A DNA stretch of 64,000 nt from Bog-159 sp050008575 (GCA_050008575.1 JBEKMJ010000006.1:1-64000); one strand, 5' to 3'; positions 8,870-18,058 are shown, counted from the first letter of the stretch. The notes: generated by a model not told the origin, from the letters alone. Numbers and translations: made by a program.

Positions 8870-9100
8870 GTTTCCTGCCGTCCGCGCTGAAGCGGAAATG
8901 AAGGGGAGCGCCGGCCCAGCGACGCATACCGACCTTGCGCCCCTGCCCCTCTTGATCGGTCTTGGACCTTCGCAGCGTCACCGTGAGGCCATCCTTGCCG
9001 AAAGCGCAATCCGCCACGTCTAGCCCCACCAGTTCCTACCGGCGGAACGCGCCCGCAAACCCCAAGAGGATTAGCGCCCGATCCCGCTATCCAGCTTTGG
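8870..9100 (-). pseudogene. Tyrosine recombinase (integrase) remnant, catalytic N-lobe
   Basis: On the minus strand the frame reads DRALILLGFAGAFRR, then a TAG stop, then ELVGLDVADCAFGKDG and LTVTLRRSKTDQEGQGRKVG. This is the box I region of tyrosine recombinases, with the first catalytic Arg in FRR(S)E; the expected Ser codon is now TAG. The reading then runs into unrelated sequence and a palindrome unit. Only about 70 residues survive of a protein usually 300-400 long, so the gene is dead. Confidence 0.7.
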
Positions 9101-9154
9101 TGTTTCTAGCCTATCACGCCTTCGTGGACTCCGATAAGCGATAATTGGGTATGA

Positions 9155-9291
9155 GTGAAGCGTTTGCCGCTCATCATCTTCGTCGTTCCGCTCGTGCTCG
9201 TTTTCTTCGCCTGTCGTACTCGGCAGGCGTCACGGGGTTTGAACATCGAGCCGCACACCACAGGGAAATAGAAAAGGCGAAGCAGCGATAG
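9155..9291 (+). pseudogene. Possible small lipoprotein-like gene with a frameshift
   Basis: A GTG at 9155 opens a frame starting MKRLPLIIFVVPLVLVFFAC, a lipoprotein-type signal with a Cys at its end. It continues to LNIEPHTTGK and stops; shifting frame by one base gives REIEKAKQR before a TAG at 9291. The two parts together resemble small Acidobacterial proteins ending in PHAxxEIEKAKQR as I remember them. No clear ribosome site. Could be coincidence. Confidence 0.3.
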
Positions 9292-9317
9292 TCATCATCG
9301 TTGGGCGTTTTTGGCGC

Positions 9318-9665
9318 TCAAACGACCTCACTGATAGCCAGGGCATAGAACCACGCCAGCGCAACCAATCCGCAAGATAAAACAACTGACCATCGAGCCG
9401 GATGCCTTCGGAACAGCACGGCGATTCCAGAAATTAACACGCCAATCAAGTTAGTACACATGATTAGCTGTCGTGCGATGCTGTACCACGGTCCTAAAAT
9501 GGGTGGAAACACCAGACCGCATAGCAGGAATGCGTAGCTACCAGTCACCATCCATGCAATAATGCGTATAGTCGGTGACATTACAACCGGCGACAGCCGA
9601 TACCCCATGAAGGACAGTGCGGCAAGCGGACCCAACAGCACGGACCAGATGACGACTTTATCCAT
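9318..9665 (-). CDS. Hypothetical membrane protein, four helices
   Basis: 115 residues with four hydrophobic segments (about 5-25, 32-55, 66-86 and 95-113), so an integral inner-membrane protein. No family recognised. No strong ribosome site before the ATG at 9665. It sits between two recombinase remnants and could be cargo of the lost element. Confidence 0.5.
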   Translation of the reverse strand: MDKVVIWSVLLGPLAALSFMGYRLSPVVMSPTIRIIAWMVTGSYAFLLCGLVFPPILGPWYSIARQLIMCTNLIGVLISGIAVLFRRHPARWSVVLSCGLVALAWFYALAISEVV

Positions 9666-9882
9666 AAAGTGCCGTGTATTCGGATCATCCCTGTTCTCGT
9701 GACGGCTGCACGTTTTGAAGATGCCATAATACCATCATTCCGGCAATTCGGTTCTTGTTCCCTGTCCCAGGAAGACTTCAGGCAGCTAAGGACGTTGTAC
9801 CGCTGGCTACGGGAAGGCGGAGTGCTGCCGCTCACTCCCCGACAGCGATATCGAGAGAAGAAACAGGCCGAAGCGTCCTCTT

Positions 9883-10387
9883 CCACTGAACGGCGATGCA
9901 CTGGCGGCGTTGGCGCGCCTCAGGGAACGCGCTGAGCGGCTTGGCGCGGGCGAACCCGAGCACTTTGTATTCCCCACCTGTGAACATGAGTGGATCGGCC
10001 CAACACGACCACAAAAGAGTTGGCGCACGGCATGGCGGGCGCTGGTGAAGGAAACCGCAAGCGGGCCGGGCGGACTGCTGCACGGGCGGCGCTGGCTGCT
10101 GGGCGTGGTCTCCGCGGCTCAAAGGCCGCATGGAGACGGGCGGCGGACCTTTCCACGGATTACGCTTCCACGATCTTCGTCATCAAGCCATCACCGAATT
10201 GGCCGAAGGCGGCGCGTCGGACGCCACAATCGAAGCCCTAGCCGGGCACATGTCACGGCGGATGTTGGAGCACTACTCTCACGTCCGCATGGCAGCGAAG
10301 CGCACGGCATTGGACAAGCTGGAGAGCGGACTCATGAAGCCAGCGTCACATTCCGTTGCGGAGTTGCCGACCAAAGCTGTGAATTGA
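9883..10387 (+). pseudogene. Tyrosine recombinase (integrase) remnant, C-terminal half, frameshifted
   Basis: Frame one gives PLNGDALAALARLRERAERL, then PEHFVFPTCEHEWI and TRPQKSWRTAWRALVKETA. After about 10080 the frame shifts, and FHDLRHQAITELAEGGASDA plus LAGHMSRRMLEHYSHVRM follow to the stop at 10387. These are boxes of the recombinase catalytic domain: HxxR (HDLRH), the second His (GH) and the Tyr nucleophile (EHYSHV). Between the parts is about 50 bases of extra GC-rich sequence. The N-terminus is missing. Related to the remnant at 8870-9100 by family, perhaps the same type of element. Confidence 0.75.
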
Positions 10388-10460
10388 CCCGGTTACGTCA
10401 CAATCCACGTCACATTGGATCCAGTCTTCGGGCTGGCTTTTTGGTATCTTATTGATTCTA

Positions 10461-10509
10461 TGGTGGGCGCGACAGGACTCGAACCTGTGACCTCCTGCGT
10501 GTGAAGCAG
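10461..10509 (-). tRNA. 3' fragment of tRNA-Val (CAC anticodon)
   Basis: On the minus strand the sequence runs CTGC-TTCACAC-GCAGG (anticodon arm, CAC in the loop), then a variable loop, a T-arm ACAGG-TTCGAGT-CCTGT and acceptor strand CGCGCCC-A-CCA with encoded CCA. The 5' acceptor strand and D-arm are absent: the sequence beyond 10509 cannot form them. This is what integration into the 3' half of a tRNA gene leaves behind, so it is probably an attachment site rather than a working gene. Confidence 0.8.
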
Positions 10510-10568
10510 ATTCTAGACTACTTCCAACCGTTTTGCCACTCCCATCTCCTGCCTCCTTCGGCCAAACC

Positions 10569-10619
10569 GTATCAAAACTGTATCAAAACCCCTTCAGTTT
10601 GGCCTGCCTGTATCAAAAC
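10569..10619. repeat. Three direct copies of GTATCAAAAC
   Basis: Copies start at 10569, 10580 and 10610, spaced 11 and 30 bases, that is about one and three helical turns. They lie beside the tRNA fragment and overlap the end of a recombinase remnant, which is where arm-type binding sites of recombinases are found. The binding role is inference. Confidence 0.6.
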
Positions 10620-10740
10620 CCTGATCCTGCTCGTTCGCGTGGCGATTGAGCTTCTGCAACGCCTCGCGCTTCATCTGCAACTTCATCTGCGAGTACTTCT
10701 TGAACACCTGCGCGTCACCCTGATGGAATCGACGGCCTTT
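10594..10740 (-). pseudogene. Tyrosine recombinase C-terminal remnant next to tRNA fragment
   Basis: Minus-strand frame reads FKKYSQMKLQMKREALQKLN, then RHANEQDQGFDTGRPN and a TGA at 10596-10594. The KYSQMKxxMKREAL pattern resembles the tail that follows the catalytic Tyr in many integrases (xxYSHVxxxxKRxALxxL). Only about 50 residues remain. Its 3' end faces the tRNA-Val fragment, the usual arrangement for an integrase gene and its att site. Family call is moderately sure. Confidence 0.5.
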
Positions 10741-10982
10741 GTTAGACCGCCAACCAATGATGCGAGCTTGTCCGACCAGTCAGGCAAAGTTGACGAACTC
10801 CTCTAAAATGATATACTTACAACCCAACGAAGCTTTCGCGGCCCCTTTCGTTCGAGGCCCCGCCAATGAATACCTAAATGTACTCCTCTTCGGTTGCTCT
10901 GTGAAGGGTAAACCATCAGGCACCTGGCCTGACACCAGGTTCAACCTGGCGTCCTTCTAAATCAACCCAAGGAGGAGTTGAA

Positions 10983-11315
10983 ATGATGACGTACAGTAAG
11001 GATGACGGCCGACGGGTCAGCCTGCATTTCGAGGCAATGCTCGCGGATCACAAAAAGCTCGGGGCGATGCTGCTGGAGCGGCTCGATGAGGTCCACTACA
11101 GGTATGTGGCCGAGAGCAACGAGCTTCCTCGTCGCCCTCTCCGAATAGTTCAACCTTCACCGGCTTCAGATATCCGACGGCACCCGGATCTCCAGGGGCA
11201 TGGGCCGCTGCCTCTACCGGCGCGTACATACACAGGCCCGCGCCTGTCGCCGCCCACCAAGCGCCGGTCCGGGCCCGCAGCAGGATGTGTTTTCCCCAGG
11301 ACGGGCGCTCGCTGA
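10983..11315 (+). CDS. Small protein of unknown function, probably truncated
   Basis: A strong ribosome site (AAGGAGGAGTTGAA) precedes the ATG. The first 48 residues (HFEAMLADHKKLGAMLLERL and neighbours) look like a genuine amphipathic helix. After about 11125 the frame becomes Pro/Arg-rich and is antisense to the sensor pseudogene, so the original C-terminus was probably replaced at a deletion junction near 11125-11150. No family recognised. Confidence 0.4.
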   Translation: MMTYSKDDGRRVSLHFEAMLADHKKLGAMLLERLDEVHYRYVAESNELPRRPLRIVQPSPASDIRRHPDLQGHGPLPLPARTYTGPRLSPPTKRRSGPAAGCVFPRTGAR

Positions 11316-12457
11316 AGCCCTTGACTGGCATGGCGTGGAACCTGGTTCCATCGAATCGATTTACCAAACCAGATGGCCTTTCCGAAGCTGTCACCGCCAG
11401 AACCGTTCCGGCGCGATCCGCAATAAGCGACCAGACGCGATCCGTTGGGAGGCCGTCCTGTTCGCGAAACGTGGTGAACCCGCCTCTGGATTTTCATCAC
11501 GCCGGCCGCTTCCGTTGCCGCCCACACGTTTCCGGCAAGGTCCGTGGCCAGCGCGTTAACCTGGCGGTCGATGAGTCCCTGGGCGCGGGTCAGCATCCGG
11601 AACACCGGCGGGCGGCTGCCCGGCAGCCACCGCATGATTCCAGCACTGGCGCCGGCCCAGATGGACCCACCTGGTCCGGCCACCAGCGACGTCACATCCA
11701 AGTGTTTCAGCTCTCCCGCTTCACGGTAGACTTGCTGAACACCACACCGGCCCACTTTGTCCTCATCCCGCATCAACGCCAAACCATCTTGCGTTCCGGC
11801 CCATATCTCGCCGCGGTTGTCCAGCAACAGCGTCCGCACATTCTCGGTCCATCCTCCAATGGCGATGTGCTGGACGGCACCGTCCGTGCCGATAACATAG
11901 ATCCCCGATCGCGTAGCCACCCACAGCTTGTGGCCCGCATCCTCGACGACATCGTTGACCGAGATTCGCTCTTCTCCGGACGAGGGCGCAGGCAACGGTT
12001 GGCGGCGGAACCGATGGCCGCTCAGCATTTCGAACAGTCCTCCCCCCGTACCGCACCAGATTCTGCCGGCGGAGTCCTGCATCAGAGCGGTGACACGATT
12101 CTCGGGTCGAGTGTTTCCGGGCGGATATGTGGTGAATTTTCCGCGACCTTCCGCCTGGAATTGGCAAACGCCGCGTGCGGTCCCGACGAGGTATTCGCCG
12201 GAGCGGGTTTCCAGGAGAGCGTTCACCGACCGGTGCGGAAGTCCCTCCGCCAGGCCAAAGTTGACGAAGCGGTAACCGTCAAACCGCGAGAGTCCTTCCG
12301 GCGTGCAGAACCAAACGAAGCCGCGTGAATCGGCGACGATCCGGTTGATGCTATCGCCCGCCAGGCCGTCGGCCGTGTTGTAAGATCGGATCGGCAGCAC
12401 CTCGGCGATGAGACACGGGAGCGCGATGGTTGCAAACAGAATAGGCCGCCATGCCAT
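11017..12457 (-). pseudogene. Two-component propeller sensor, frameshifted and truncated
   Basis: Starts at 12457 after GGAGGCGAT with a signal peptide (PILFATIALPCLIAEVLP), then repeated propeller blades of the type found in ligand-binding sensor domains: YNTADGLAGDSINRI, DSRGFVWFCTPEGLSRFDG, DSAGRIWCGTGGGLF, DNRGEIWAGTQDGL. Near 11483 the frame shifts by one base: MKIQR in one frame continues as GGFTTFREQDGLPTDRVWSL in another, down to about 11150. The membrane segment and kinase or output domain expected in this family are absent. It ends against the small gene at 10983, so both look cut by one deletion. Confidence 0.75.
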
Positions 12458-13173
12458 ATCGCCTCCGGTGTCCTCAGTTTACCGTGCGATGGACAGTTCC
12501 AGGAAACTGGCGCTCCCGGGCAGCGTGGTAAAAAGCGAGGCGTGGGCGGACCCGAATCGCCGACGCGACCGAAGACGCATGTAGCTACCAGCCGGCCCAC
12601 TAGCTTGAGAACGACGCAGGTGCGCCTTTTCGACATCGAGATTGGGCCCGGCGGGCAGTTCGGCTTTTGGGGACGGAATAGTCGGGCATCCGGAAGTTGA
12701 GGCTCGTCCCCAAGCGCGAAACGAACTGTCGCCCGCTGCTGGTCGCCCAGCGTTTGCCGATGAAGCCACCGGCAACCGATGGTTCCGGCCTCGGGCGGCT
12801 TCATCGCCAATCCGATGCGGTCGCTCGTGGGCGGTCAGTTTTTCTGTGCAATTGCCGAGAAATTCCCGGAATCCCGGAGAGCGCGATCAGGCAAAGCCCA
12901 AATGGGATCCAGCACCAACTCCGGCTGGTTGAGATAACGTGGAACCGCCGTGCCGTCCACGGGATCGGTGAATAGCGGAGAAATGGTAAAGCAGAACAGG
13001 CCCGTGCGCTTCGCCGGCCCAGAACACAAGGGGATGATTGACGAGATCCATCAACCGCTTTCCTCCAGCTTCGCCGGCGGTTTCGACTAGAACGGCCCGG
13101 ACAGGATGGATACCAAAGGAACCATGCCGACACGACTGCTTCTTGAACAGCGCGAGAGCTAAAGCGCTTTGAT
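12458..13173. other. Gene-free stretch
   Basis: About 700 bases with no frame that I would call a gene on either strand. Several open frames of 70-110 codons exist, but they overlap each other and are Arg/Pro/Ser-rich, as expected for shadows in high-GC DNA. Possibly old decayed coding sequence belonging to the deleted region. Confidence 0.4.
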
Positions 13174-13416
13174 TCAGTTTAAAGGCTCGTAGCCGGCACG
13201 AACGGCTCTCAAGAGTTGTCCGCGGAGCTCCAGGTAACTGGCGTGGGCGTTGTTTTCGCGCACGCGTTGGTCTGTTATTTCAGAGAGAGTTTGCAGTGAC
13301 GAGGGTTCGGGGAGGCATTGGCCCAGCAAGTCGCACATCCTTTCGGCCTGATGTACATAGTGCTTGAGCGCTTCCCAACACCGTGCGTGCAATTCAATGA
13401 ATTGTTCGGGGTCCAT
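13174..13416 (-). CDS. Small 80-aa protein, paralogue A of an unnamed family
   Basis: 80 residues from the ATG at 13416, preceded by AAGGA five bases upstream. Soluble and mostly helical, starting MDPEQFIELHARCWEALKHY. It aligns without gaps with the 80-aa product at 48227-48469: shared pattern EF-E-HA-C--A---Y--Q-E, L--C--EP, then ENxAHxAYL--R--LL-A---GY---N. The equal length and the shared ends argue that both are real genes. Function unknown; it lies at the edge of the mobile-element debris. Confidence 0.65.
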   Translation of the reverse strand: MDPEQFIELHARCWEALKHYVHQAERMCDLLGQCLPEPSSLQTLSEITDQRVRENNAHASYLELRGQLLRAVRAGYEPLN

Positions 13417-13786
13417 TTGTTCCTTGGGGAAATCGGAGTGGATGCCCGGCTTCTTCGCCCGCTCGCAGGCGCCCGGCCCGGGGGTGGGCAAAGCAATAAG
13501 TTGCAGCTTCGTCGGATCGCGCGGGATCTAAACGATCTTCACTGGACGATGCTTAGAACTAAGCACTCGTACTAATAAACACCGGCAGCGGCGCTAAGTT
13601 GTGGATCTTCTTTTCAATTCCGTTGGCGGATCTTGCGGCTGACGACGTTGCACAGCTTGACACAACAGACGGCGCTTTCCCCCTAGCGGGACTGGTTCCG
13701 AGCCGTTGGTGTGGGCCAAACGGCTTACTGGAATCGACTCCGCGACACCGCGTGGCGCACTGATTCGACCGGCGCCTGCCGCCGAT

Positions 13787-15535
13787 TCAGCGTTTGCGGC
13801 CGGATCCCTGCGGCGCCGGACAGCTCGCGCACAACCCATATACCACTAGCTGCGGCCCGTATGCCGGGGTCACCCCCGCCGGCGAGCCGGAAGTCGGCAC
13901 GTACACCTTGCCATTGGCCACCGTCGGAGTCGTGAACTTGGTGGAAAACCAATAGTCCGTGCTGACAAACAATGGCTGGCTGACGTTGATGGCGTTGAAG
14001 GCGTACAGTGCTCCTTGCCCGGGCGAGGTATTCGTAATCGCCGCGATGCCCCATACGATTCCGTTGCCGGCTCCGTTTGACGAAACTGCCAGCGCCCCTC
14101 CAGGATAGTTGGCGGCGGTCACCGTGCCCTGGTTGGGCGCGCGCGCGAAGTGGTTGGTAGTCTGATTGAAGTCCCATACCTGCAGCACATCCCCATACCC
14201 CCATAAGTACAGCGTCGGGTTCGCGCTGCCGGGCGCCCACAAGGCCGGATTGTGAATCTCATAGCACTTGAGCAGTCCGGGCCCGGTTCCGCAACCCTTG
14301 GAACTGCCCGTGAAGACCTGTACCGCGCCGGTGTTTCCGGTATTCAATCCGCCGAGGTTCGCCCTGTTCAGCACGTACACATTCCCGGTCTTTCCCACCG
14401 CCAGCATCAGGTTGGGCGCCGCCGCGTTGGTGCTGGGAAACAGGATGCCTCCCGCGTCGCCCAGATCCAGATCGTGTTGGTTCAGGCTGGCGTAACCCGC
14501 GGGTGTAAACGAACTGTCGACCGCCCCCGAGCCGTTCAACAGCAGCGCCGATTCTCCCCAGTTGCCCGTGCCCGTCCCGCCGTAGCCGCCATTTCCCACG
14601 ACTACGTAAATTCCAGTGTTGTCCAGCGCCGGCCCACGGCCCGACATCCAGATTCCGCCGCCATGACCGCACTGATTGGTAGCTGGCTTGACTCCGGAAC
14701 AAGCCGGCCCGCTTTGGGTTGCATTTTGCGTCGTATTGAAGGCCATGCTCTGGGTGAACGTGCCGTTCGCATAGCTGTAGCCCATTACCCAGCCGTGGTA
14801 TTGGCGCGCGGATTCTTCCCCGCCCGCGCTGCCAAATGCCAGGTATACAATCACATTCGCGGTGTCCTCCAGCAGCGCCGGGCGCTGAAACTGTTGGGCG
14901 GCCACGAAAGGGATGCAGGGCGGCGGGACCGTGCCGCCATTGCCGGATGTGCAGGCGGCCGTCTGAGAATCGTCGCCTGTTCCCGCCACCGCCGCCTGTA
15001 TGACGACATTCGCGATTTCGGTTCCCGTCGGCAAATTCAGCGCGTGCAGCCGGTAAACAGAGGCGCCGCCTTCGTCGGCCAGAGCCGCTACGAAAAGCGT
15101 GTTCGAGCTAAGGTCCGCTACTGGCGTGCTCAAAATCCCTATGTTCGCGCCGCCTTCGACCACCGCCGGAGTTCCCAGCGAGACGCTCCACAGCGCGGGC
15201 TGCGCACTGTCGGCGTCGAAGGCATACACTGTATCGTTCACGGTGGCGACGAACACCACGTTGTGAACCTGGTTATCGATGGTCAGCCCTTGCACATAAA
15301 GCGGTTGCGCATAGAAGGTTTGATCTACCGGCTGCGCAAACAGCATCCCGAACGTGGCAGCGGCCACGTTTGCAGGCGTGAGGATCGTTTCAGAAGGGTT
15401 CGAGCCTGAACGGAAATTGTCATATTGGCCGGTGACCACGTTGACCGCCGTCTGTGCTCCGGCGCCGCACGCCAGAATCATTGGCAAAAGCAAAACCACT
15501 CCGCGGGTGGCGCAATTTATATTGTGCCATTTCAT
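13787..15535 (-). CDS. Secreted PQQ-like beta-propeller protein
   Basis: 582 residues from the ATG at 15535, with GGAGGGA about eleven bases upstream. N-terminal signal peptide (VVLLLPMILACGAGAQ). The mature protein has repeated propeller strands such as VVFVATVNDTVYAFDAD, PNLMLAVGKTGNVYVLNRA and NGIVWGIAAI, TPTVANGKVYVPTSG, in the style of pyrrolo-quinoline-quinone-like repeats, but with no visible quinone-binding or metal site. A CSGNGGT/CIP and a C-terminal CASCPAP motif hold Cys pairs. Probably outer-surface or secreted; no partner gene adjacent. Confidence 0.8.
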   Translation of the reverse strand: MKWHNINCATRGVVLLLPMILACGAGAQTAVNVVTGQYDNFRSGSNPSETILTPANVAAATFGMLFAQPVDQTFYAQPLYVQGLTIDNQVHNVVFVATVNDTVYAFDADSAQPALWSVSLGTPAVVEGGANIGILSTPVADLSSNTLFVAALADEGGASVYRLHALNLPTGTEIANVVIQAAVAGTGDDSQTAACTSGNGGTVPPPCIPFVAAQQFQRPALLEDTANVIVYLAFGSAGGEESARQYHGWVMGYSYANGTFTQSMAFNTTQNATQSGPACSGVKPATNQCGHGGGIWMSGRGPALDNTGIYVVVGNGGYGGTGTGNWGESALLLNGSGAVDSSFTPAGYASLNQHDLDLGDAGGILFPSTNAAAPNLMLAVGKTGNVYVLNRANLGGLNTGNTGAVQVFTGSSKGCGTGPGLLKCYEIHNPALWAPGSANPTLYLWGYGDVLQVWDFNQTTNHFARAPNQGTVTAANYPGGALAVSSNGAGNGIVWGIAAITNTSPGQGALYAFNAINVSQPLFVSTDYWFSTKFTTPTVANGKVYVPTSGSPAGVTPAYGPQLVVYGLCASCPAPQGSGRKR

Positions 15536-15691
15536 AGATACACGTCCCTCCGTAGCCAGGAACCGGGGCGCCCATTGGCCGCCTCCGCTGCCCTGGCTAT
15601 TGTTGGTGCTGAACCATACCATTTGGGCTTTGCGCTATTTTACACCATTTGTTAAGAAGTGTGACGGCGGGATTTTCCAGTGGGTTTGGAG

Positions 15692-15802
15692 GGCGGGCAA
15701 TTCTGCCCGCAGCCGGCTTTCAGCCGGCTAAGGCGAGCTTCGCTCGCCTGTGTCGGCACGAGTGCCGACACGGCACGCACGAGTGCGTGCGCCACGAGGG
15801 CT
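15692..15802. repeat. REP-like palindrome cluster
   Basis: GGGCGGGCAATTCTGCCCGC, CAGCCGGCTTTCAGCCGGCT, GGCGAGCTTCGCTCGCC, GTCGGCACGAGTGCCGAC and GCACGCACGAGTGCGTGC. Five hairpin units in a row, upstream of the secreted propeller gene. Confidence 0.8.
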
Positions 15803-16009
15803 ACCCACGGATAAGCGGACGATGTTGCCCTCCCGGCTGGATGTTCAGAAAACTACGTTCTCAGACGATCGCTGACAATTTGGGTACGTGAATCAGGATC
15901 GGAAGGCGCCAATAGAACTCCCGCTGAGTCAAACAACTCGACCCTTTGTTTTCAATAAGAACGGGGAAATCCAGGGCAATTTGCACCACGGCTCAATCCC
16001 GCGGCGTCT

Positions 16010-16060
16010 GGGCGGCCTGGGACGGCGCGCGGCAGCGCATGGCGCTGCCCCACTGCAAAT
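16010..16060. repeat. REP-like palindrome units
   Basis: GGCAGCGCATGGCGCTGCC with a CCCAC tail and adjacent short self-complementary sequence, about 60 bases before the hybrid kinase start. The rest of 15803-16117 holds nothing I recognise. Confidence 0.6.
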
Positions 16061-16117
16061 CTGCCTGAGAGACTCGCCGCCCCGCGGCCACTCAATTACC
16101 CAGACGGACGATTACGC

Positions 16118-18058
16118 ATGCAGCTCAACACAGAACCCAAGAAACAGATCCTGATCGTTGAAGACGAAGGCATTATTGCCGCCGATATCCGGAACCGGCT
16201 GGAGCGGCTGGGCTACCAAGTGCCGGCCATCGCGCGCTCCGGCGAAGAAGCGCTCCATTTTGCCCGGTCGACGCCGTTCGACCTGGTCCTGATGGACATC
16301 CGCATCAAGGGCGACATGGACGGCATCGCCACGGCCCAGGCCTTGAAGACCGAACTGGAAACGCCGGTGGTCTACATCACCGCGCATGCCGACGAAGAGA
16401 CCATCAACCGGGCCACGCGCACGGAGCCGTTCGGGTACATATTGAAGCCCATACGGGACTCGGAGTTGCGCAGCGCGGTGCAGATTTCGATTCACAAGCA
16501 TGAGATGGAGCGGCGCCTGCGGGATAGCGAAGCGTGGCTGGCTACCACTTTGCGCAGCATCGGGGAGGGGGTGGTGGCGACCAACACGGAGGGCGAGGTG
16601 GTATTCATGAACCCGGTCGCCGAGCAGCTCACGGGCTGGTCCGGGAAGGACGCGCATGGGCGCCTGCTGATGGAGGTGCTGGGGCTGCACGAGGAATCCA
16701 CCGGCGCTCCGGCGGAAAACCCCATCGTCGATTTCCTGGCCGGGCCGGCGAGCAGCGCGGCCGCGCGCGGGCATCGCGCCTACACGCTGACTTCGCGCAC
16801 GGGGATGTCGGCGACGGTGGAGCTGGCCTGTTTTGAGAACCGCGCGGATGACGTGTTGGGCGCCGTTCTGGTGGTGCGCGATATCGGCGGCCGGCGGGAC
16901 CTGGAGCGGCGGGTGATGCAATCGCAGCGCATGGAGGCTATCGCCAACCTGGCGGCCGGCCTGGCGCACGATTTCAACAATCAGCTCACGGTGATACTGG
17001 GATGCGCCGACGAACTTTCCGAAAGCCTTTCCGGCGGCGAACGGGAGCGGGCCATCGAGATCAAGCACGCCGGCTCCCTGGCCACCGCGCTGACCAGCCA
17101 GTTGCTGACCTTGAGCCGCCACCAGGCGATGCGGATGGAGCCGCTAAGCATCAACGCATCCATCGTCGAAATGCAGCCGTCGCTCTCATCCGCGTTGGGC
17201 AAGATGCGCATCCTGACGACGAACCTGGGGCCGAACCTGGGGCGGGTGCGCGCGGATCGGAACCAGGTGAAGCAAGTGCTCCTGAATCTGGCGCTGAATG
17301 CGCGGGATGCCATGCCCACGGGTGGGGAGTTGCGCATGGAAACCTCAAACTTCGATGTCCTGCCCGGAAGCCCGAAGGCGGAGATGTTTCCGCCGGGGCC
17401 GTACGTGCGGCTGCTGGTGTCCGACGGCGGGGAGGGGATGGACCCGGATACGCTGGCGCGAATTTTTGAGCCGTTCTTCACCACCAAGAAGCCCGGATTC
17501 GGAACCGGGTTGGGCCTGTCGATGGTGCACAGCATCGTAGTGCAGAGCGGCGGCCACGTGACCGCGCGGAGCGAGCTGGGTCTGGGCACGGCCTTCGAGA
17601 TCCTGCTGCCGCGGTTGGCCGCCTTCCGGAAGCTGGGCGAGATCGAAGGCCAACAAATGCATCCAGGCCACGCCGCGGCGGCCGCGGAGGCCACGCCGAC
17701 GGTGCTGCTGGTGGAAGACGAAGACAATGTGCGGCGCACCATGCACCGGCATTTCGAGAAAGAGGGATATCAATTGCTGGAGGCCAGCGATGGCGAAGAA
17801 GCCGCGCTGATCGCGGAGACGTATGGCGAGCCGATCCATATCCTGGTGACCGATGTGGCGATGCCGGGCATGAGCGGACAGCAACTGGCGGAGCGCCTGG
17901 CCGCGCTGCGGCCGGAGATCAAGGTTCTCTTTGTTTCGGGCTACCCGCACAACTCGCTGGAGGGGCGGTGGAACTTTCTGCCCAAGCCGTTTTCGGGATC
18001 GGAGCTGTTGGGCCGGGTGCGCATGTTGCTGGGCGCGGCGGCGCCGGCGGGCGCCTGA
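16118..18058 (+). CDS. Hybrid sensor histidine kinase (REC-PAS-HK-REC)
   Basis: 646 residues, no membrane segment, so cytoplasmic. An N-terminal receiver (about 8-125; Asp in VLMDIRIKGDMDG and Lys in ILKPI) is followed by a PAS domain (about 135-265; GVVATNTEGEVVFMNP), then a histidine kinase: phospho-acceptor His284 in LAHDFNNQL, ATPase motifs NLALNARDAM, SDGGEGMD, FEPFFTTK and GTGLGLSMV. A second receiver (about 525-640; VTDVAMPGMSG, KPFSG) ends the protein. Phosphate can thus enter and leave by receivers. It is the first gene of the signalling island; the upstream ribosome site is weak. Confidence 0.92.
   Translation: MQLNTEPKKQILIVEDEGIIAADIRNRLERLGYQVPAIARSGEEALHFARSTPFDLVLMDIRIKGDMDGIATAQALKTELETPVVYITAHADEETINRATRTEPFGYILKPIRDSELRSAVQISIHKHEMERRLRDSEAWLATTLRSIGEGVVATNTEGEVVFMNPVAEQLTGWSGKDAHGRLLMEVLGLHEESTGAPAENPIVDFLAGPASSAAARGHRAYTLTSRTGMSATVELACFENRADDVLGAVLVVRDIGGRRDLERRVMQSQRMEAIANLAAGLAHDFNNQLTVILGCADELSESLSGGERERAIEIKHAGSLATALTSQLLTLSRHQAMRMEPLSINASIVEMQPSLSSALGKMRILTTNLGPNLGRVRADRNQVKQVLLNLALNARDAMPTGGELRMETSNFDVLPGSPKAEMFPPGPYVRLLVSDGGEGMDPDTLARIFEPFFTTKKPGFGTGLGLSMVHSIVVQSGGHVTARSELGLGTAFEILLPRLAAFRKLGEIEGQQMHPGHAAAAAEATPTVLLVEDEDNVRRTMHRHFEKEGYQLLEASDGEEAALIAETYGEPIHILVTDVAMPGMSGQQLAERLAALRPEIKVLFVSGYPHNSLEGRWNFLPKPFSGSELLGRVRMLLGAAAPAGA

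Noticed and set aside
10461..10540. Intact tRNA-Val gene
   Set aside because: The 5' acceptor strand and D-arm are missing; only the 3' 49 bases match a tRNA.
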